Shown piece after piece: positions 61,875 to 64,000 of a DNA stretch of 64,000 bases (position 1 is the first letter of the stretch; every line of letters starts with the position of its first letter). The notes under the pieces were generated by a model, which saw only the letters and a program-made list of their open reading frames with translations, was not told where the DNA came from and did not search any database. The DNA comes from Streptomyces purpureus. Its GTDB lineage: Bacteria > Actinomycetota > Actinomycetes > Streptomycetales > Streptomycetaceae. The DNA is taken from NCBI RefSeq assembly GCF_014648195.1, contig NZ_BMQQ01000006.1, forward strand, positions 1 to 64,000, in the 5' to 3' direction. Made by a program: the position numbers and the translations under genes.

Positions 61875-62190
61875 CACCCCCGTGGAGGGGAGTGTTCGCT
61901 CAGCGGACGCTCAAATCCGCATAACGATCTCATCACCCCTGCGTTCTGATTTCCTGTGCCAATTTCCCTTTGTCCGGTTTTTCGTGTGGCGAGTCCCACA
62001 GAGTCTGTCGTCGATCACTCTTGCGGTCGTGATAAATTTTCACGACCGCCCGGGGACGCCACCCCTGTGCCCGGGGGCGCTTTGGCCGGCTGACCGCCGG
62101 TAGCACTCCATCCGTATCCGGGGGGATCAGGACCTGATCCGCAGTCGCAGCAGTGGCGGCGCGGGTCAGCATGGAGAAAGGCGCACCACC
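61875..62190 (+). other. 316-nt leader/promoter region of the amino acid permease
   Basis: Lower GC at 61920-62040. Two symmetrical elements: a hairpin GCGGTCGTGA - 7 nt - TCACGACCGC (62023-62049) and a 17-nt palindrome GGATCAGGACCTGATCC (62124-62140), 51 nt before the permease start. No gene was recognised. Confidence 0.5.
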
Positions 62191-63618
62191 ATGACCTCAG
62201 TGCAGGTCGACAAGCAGCACGACGGCAGTGAGGCCACACAGTCGTCCGGCGAGGGATACCACCGCAGCCTCGGCGCCCGCCAGATCCAGATGATCGCGAT
62301 CGGCGGCGCCATCGGCACCGGCCTCTTCCTTGGCGCGGGCAAGGCCATCTCCAAGGCCGGCCCGAGCCTCATCCTGGCCTACGCCATCGCGGGCCTGGTC
62401 ATCTTCTTCATCATGCGGGCCCTGGGCGAGCTGCTCATGTACCGCCCCGTCTCGGGCTCCTTCGCGGACTACGCCCGTGAGTTCGTGGGTCCCTTCGCAG
62501 GCTTCGTCACCGGCTGGACGTACTGGCTCTTCTGGGTGGTCACCGGCATCACCGAGGTCACCGCGGCCGCCACGTACATGACGTACTGGTGGGACATCCC
62601 GCAGTGGCTCTCCGCCCTGGTCTTCACGGTCATCCTCTACGGCGCCAACCTGATCTCCGTGAAGCTCTTCGGTGAGCTGGAGTTCTGGTTCTCCATGGTC
62701 AAGGTCACCGCCATCATCGGCATGATCCTGATCTGCGCCGGCATCCTGACCGTCGGCTTCTCCGACGCCGGCGACACCGCCACCGTGGCCAACCTCTGGA
62801 ACGACGGCGGCTTCTTCCCCAAGGGCATCGGCAGCACCCTGATGACCCTCCAGATCGTGATGTTCGCCTTCCTGGCGGTCGAGCTGGTCGGCGTCACCGC
62901 CGGTGAGTCCAAGGACCCGAAGACGGTCCTGCCCAAGGCCATCAACACCGTCCCGTGGCGTATCGCCGTCTTCTACGTCGGCGCGCTGATCATGATCCTC
63001 TCGGTCGTCCCGTGGTCCGAGTTCAAGCCGGGCGTCAGCCCGTTCGTCGCGGCCTTCGAGAAGATGGGCCTCGGCATCGGCGCGGCCATCGTCAACTTCG
63101 TGGTCCTCACCGCGGCGCTGTCCTCCTGCAACTCCGGCATGTACTCCACCGGCCGCATGCTGCGCGACCTCGCGCTCAACGGCCAGGGCCCGAAGGTCCT
63201 CACCAAGCTGACCAAGAACGGCACCCCGCTGCTCGGCACCACCGTCTCGGCGGCGCTGATGATGGTCGGCGTCTGGATCAACTACCAGTGGCCCGGCGAG
63301 GCGTTCAACTACGTCGTCTCCTTCGCCACCATCTCCGGCATGTGGGCCTGGATCATGATCCTGGTCTGCCAGATCCGCTACCGGGCCAAGGCCAACCGCG
63401 GTGAGCTGCCGCAGTCCGAGTTCAAGGCCCCGGGCGCCCCGTGGACCAGCTGGTTCGCCCTCCTCTTCATCGGCATGGTCATCGTGATGATGGCCGTCGA
63501 CGAAGGCGCGCGGATCTCGCTGTACTGCGCCCCGCTGTGGGGTCTCGTCCTCGGCGTCTCCTATCTGGTCCTCAAGAGCCGTAACCCCGAGGGCGCCGCC
63601 TTCGCCAAGCGCTCCTGA
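62191..63618 (+). CDS. Amino acid permease (APC superfamily, AAT family)
   Basis: 475 residues, about 12 spans. AAT signature HRSLGARQIQMIAIGGAIGT GLFLG at the first span, IMRALGELLMYRPVSGSFAD, and ESKDPKTVLPKAINTVPWRI after span 6. The family imports amino acids such as GABA, D-serine or asparagine by proton symport; the exact substrate cannot be told. Start ATG 62191; a terminator follows. Confidence 0.92.
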   Translation: MTSVQVDKQHDGSEATQSSGEGYHRSLGARQIQMIAIGGAIGTGLFLGAGKAISKAGPSLILAYAIAGLVIFFIMRALGELLMYRPVSGSFADYAREFVGPFAGFVTGWTYWLFWVVTGITEVTAAATYMTYWWDIPQWLSALVFTVILYGANLISVKLFGELEFWFSMVKVTAIIGMILICAGILTVGFSDAGDTATVANLWNDGGFFPKGIGSTLMTLQIVMFAFLAVELVGVTAGESKDPKTVLPKAINTVPWRIAVFYVGALIMILSVVPWSEFKPGVSPFVAAFEKMGLGIGAAIVNFVVLTAALSSCNSGMYSTGRMLRDLALNGQGPKVLTKLTKNGTPLLGTTVSAALMMVGVWINYQWPGEAFNYVVSFATISGMWAWIMILVCQIRYRAKANRGELPQSEFKAPGAPWTSWFALLFIGMVIVMMAVDEGARISLYCAPLWGLVLGVSYLVLKSRNPEGAAFAKRS

Positions 63619-63638
63619 CCTGGACCGTCTCGGCATTC

Positions 63639-63675
63639 GGGCCGTTCCGTACCACTCCTCGGTACGGGACGGCCC
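63639..63675 (+). terminator. Terminator after the permease
   Basis: 15-bp inverted repeat (63639-63653 with 63661-63675, one G-T pair), then TTGTGCTTATT. Confidence 0.8.
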
Positions 63676-63695
63676 TTGTGCTTATTCTGTCGAAC

Positions 63696-64000
63696 ATGCT
63701 GACCATCACCCAGGCCCTGTACGACCAGATCGTGGAACACTCCCGCGCGGACCACCCCGACGAGGCCTGCGGCGTGGTCGCGGGCCCGGCCGGCAGCGGC
63801 CGCCCCGAGCGCTTCATCCCCATGCTCAACGCCGCCCGCTCGCCCACCTTCTACGAGTTCGACTCCGGCGACCTCCTCAAGCTCTACCGCGACATGGACG
63901 ACCGCGACGAGGAGCCGGTGGTCATCTACCACTCGCACACGGCCACCGAGGCCTACCCCTCCCGTACGGACATCTCCTACGCGAACGAGCCCGGCGCCCA
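63696..64000 (+). CDS. M67/JAMM-family metallopeptidase (Mec-like), 3' end beyond the window
   Basis: At least 101 residues; the frame is open at the window edge. Start ATG 63696 (MLTITQALYDQIVEHSRADH). The JAMM zinc motif HSHTATEAYPSRTDISYA (HxH-x7-Sx2D) is complete, with the activating Glu in HPDEACGVVAG. In actinobacteria such Mec enzymes cut a cysteine from the sulfur carrier CysO in a PAPS-independent cysteine pathway; genes for CysO and CysM would be expected next. Confidence 0.88.
   Translation, partial: MLTITQALYDQIVEHSRADHPDEACGVVAGPAGSGRPERFIPMLNAARSPTFYEFDSGDLLKLYRDMDDRDEEPVVIYHSHTATEAYPSRTDISYANEPGA

Overview
The window is chromosomal DNA of a high-GC actinomycete, almost certainly a Streptomyces. 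The signs are strong GC bias at third codon positions, GTG/TTG starts, an LAETG sortase substrate, an SsgA-like sporulation protein, a DasR-type operator and streptomycete-style kinases with beta-propellers. From memory, gene order follows the core chromosome of S. coelicolor around SCO2969-SCO2911, but I could not check this. No prophage, IS element or CRISPR array was seen, and ssrA and tRNA-Cys are not occupied by an island.

Layout. 1-4.7 kb: sortase substrate tail, zinc-ribbon membrane protein, ftsE-ftsX, S41 protease, smpB and ssrA, so both trans-translation partners are adjacent. 4.7-10.4 kb: MFS exporter with divergent LysR regulator, narK with the HemD-like regulator nnaR, and a GNAT acetyltransferase. 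10.4-17.2 kb: CGNR regulator, ECF sigma factor with its anti-sigma (sigU/rsuA type), a HelD-type RNA polymerase recycling ATPase, a sigma-R-like promoter with a short terminated transcript, NAD malic enzyme and HU. 17.2-19.9 kb: murA on the minus strand, whose 3' end and downstream spacer are tandemly triplicated, then yqgE. 20-25.3 kb: DUF3039 protein and a DasR-boxed sugar ABC transporter without its own ATPase, coupled to a GH20 hexosaminidase. 25.6-30.5 kb: three-gene xanthine-dehydrogenase-family operon with an odd FeS subunit and an altered Mo subunit.

30.5-39.4 kb is the most system-like part. It has a WXG100-like protein pair and an orphan mycosin-type protease on the plus strand. Converging on them are two Ser/Thr kinases with PQQ propellers and a degenerate pseudokinase. 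39.6-44 kb: tRNA-Cys, an MFS exporter, a Doc-type toxin-antitoxin pair and an SF2 helicase. 44-49 kb: IclR regulator, an array of about ten 40-bp repeats, a Lon-like secreted protease, an ArsR-type regulator beside a 23-bp inverted repeat, and an Lrp regulator divergent from hpd. The IclR and Lrp genes are good candidates for the known HpdR/HpdA pair that controls tyrosine catabolism. 49-64 kb: TPR protein, FAD-linked oxidase, ssgG, two RDD membrane proteins, a secreted M6 metalloprotease, the NAD salvage genes pncA and pncB, clpS, a DUF2017 protein, an amino acid permease, and the start of a JAMM peptidase.

Most of the window is ordinary, syntenic core chromosome. Its unusual features are the murA 3'-end triplication, the 40-bp repeat array, the kinase/pseudokinase/mycosin cassette, the missing active-site Glu in the Mo subunit with the 360-residue extension on its FeS partner, and the sigma-R-like short transcript.
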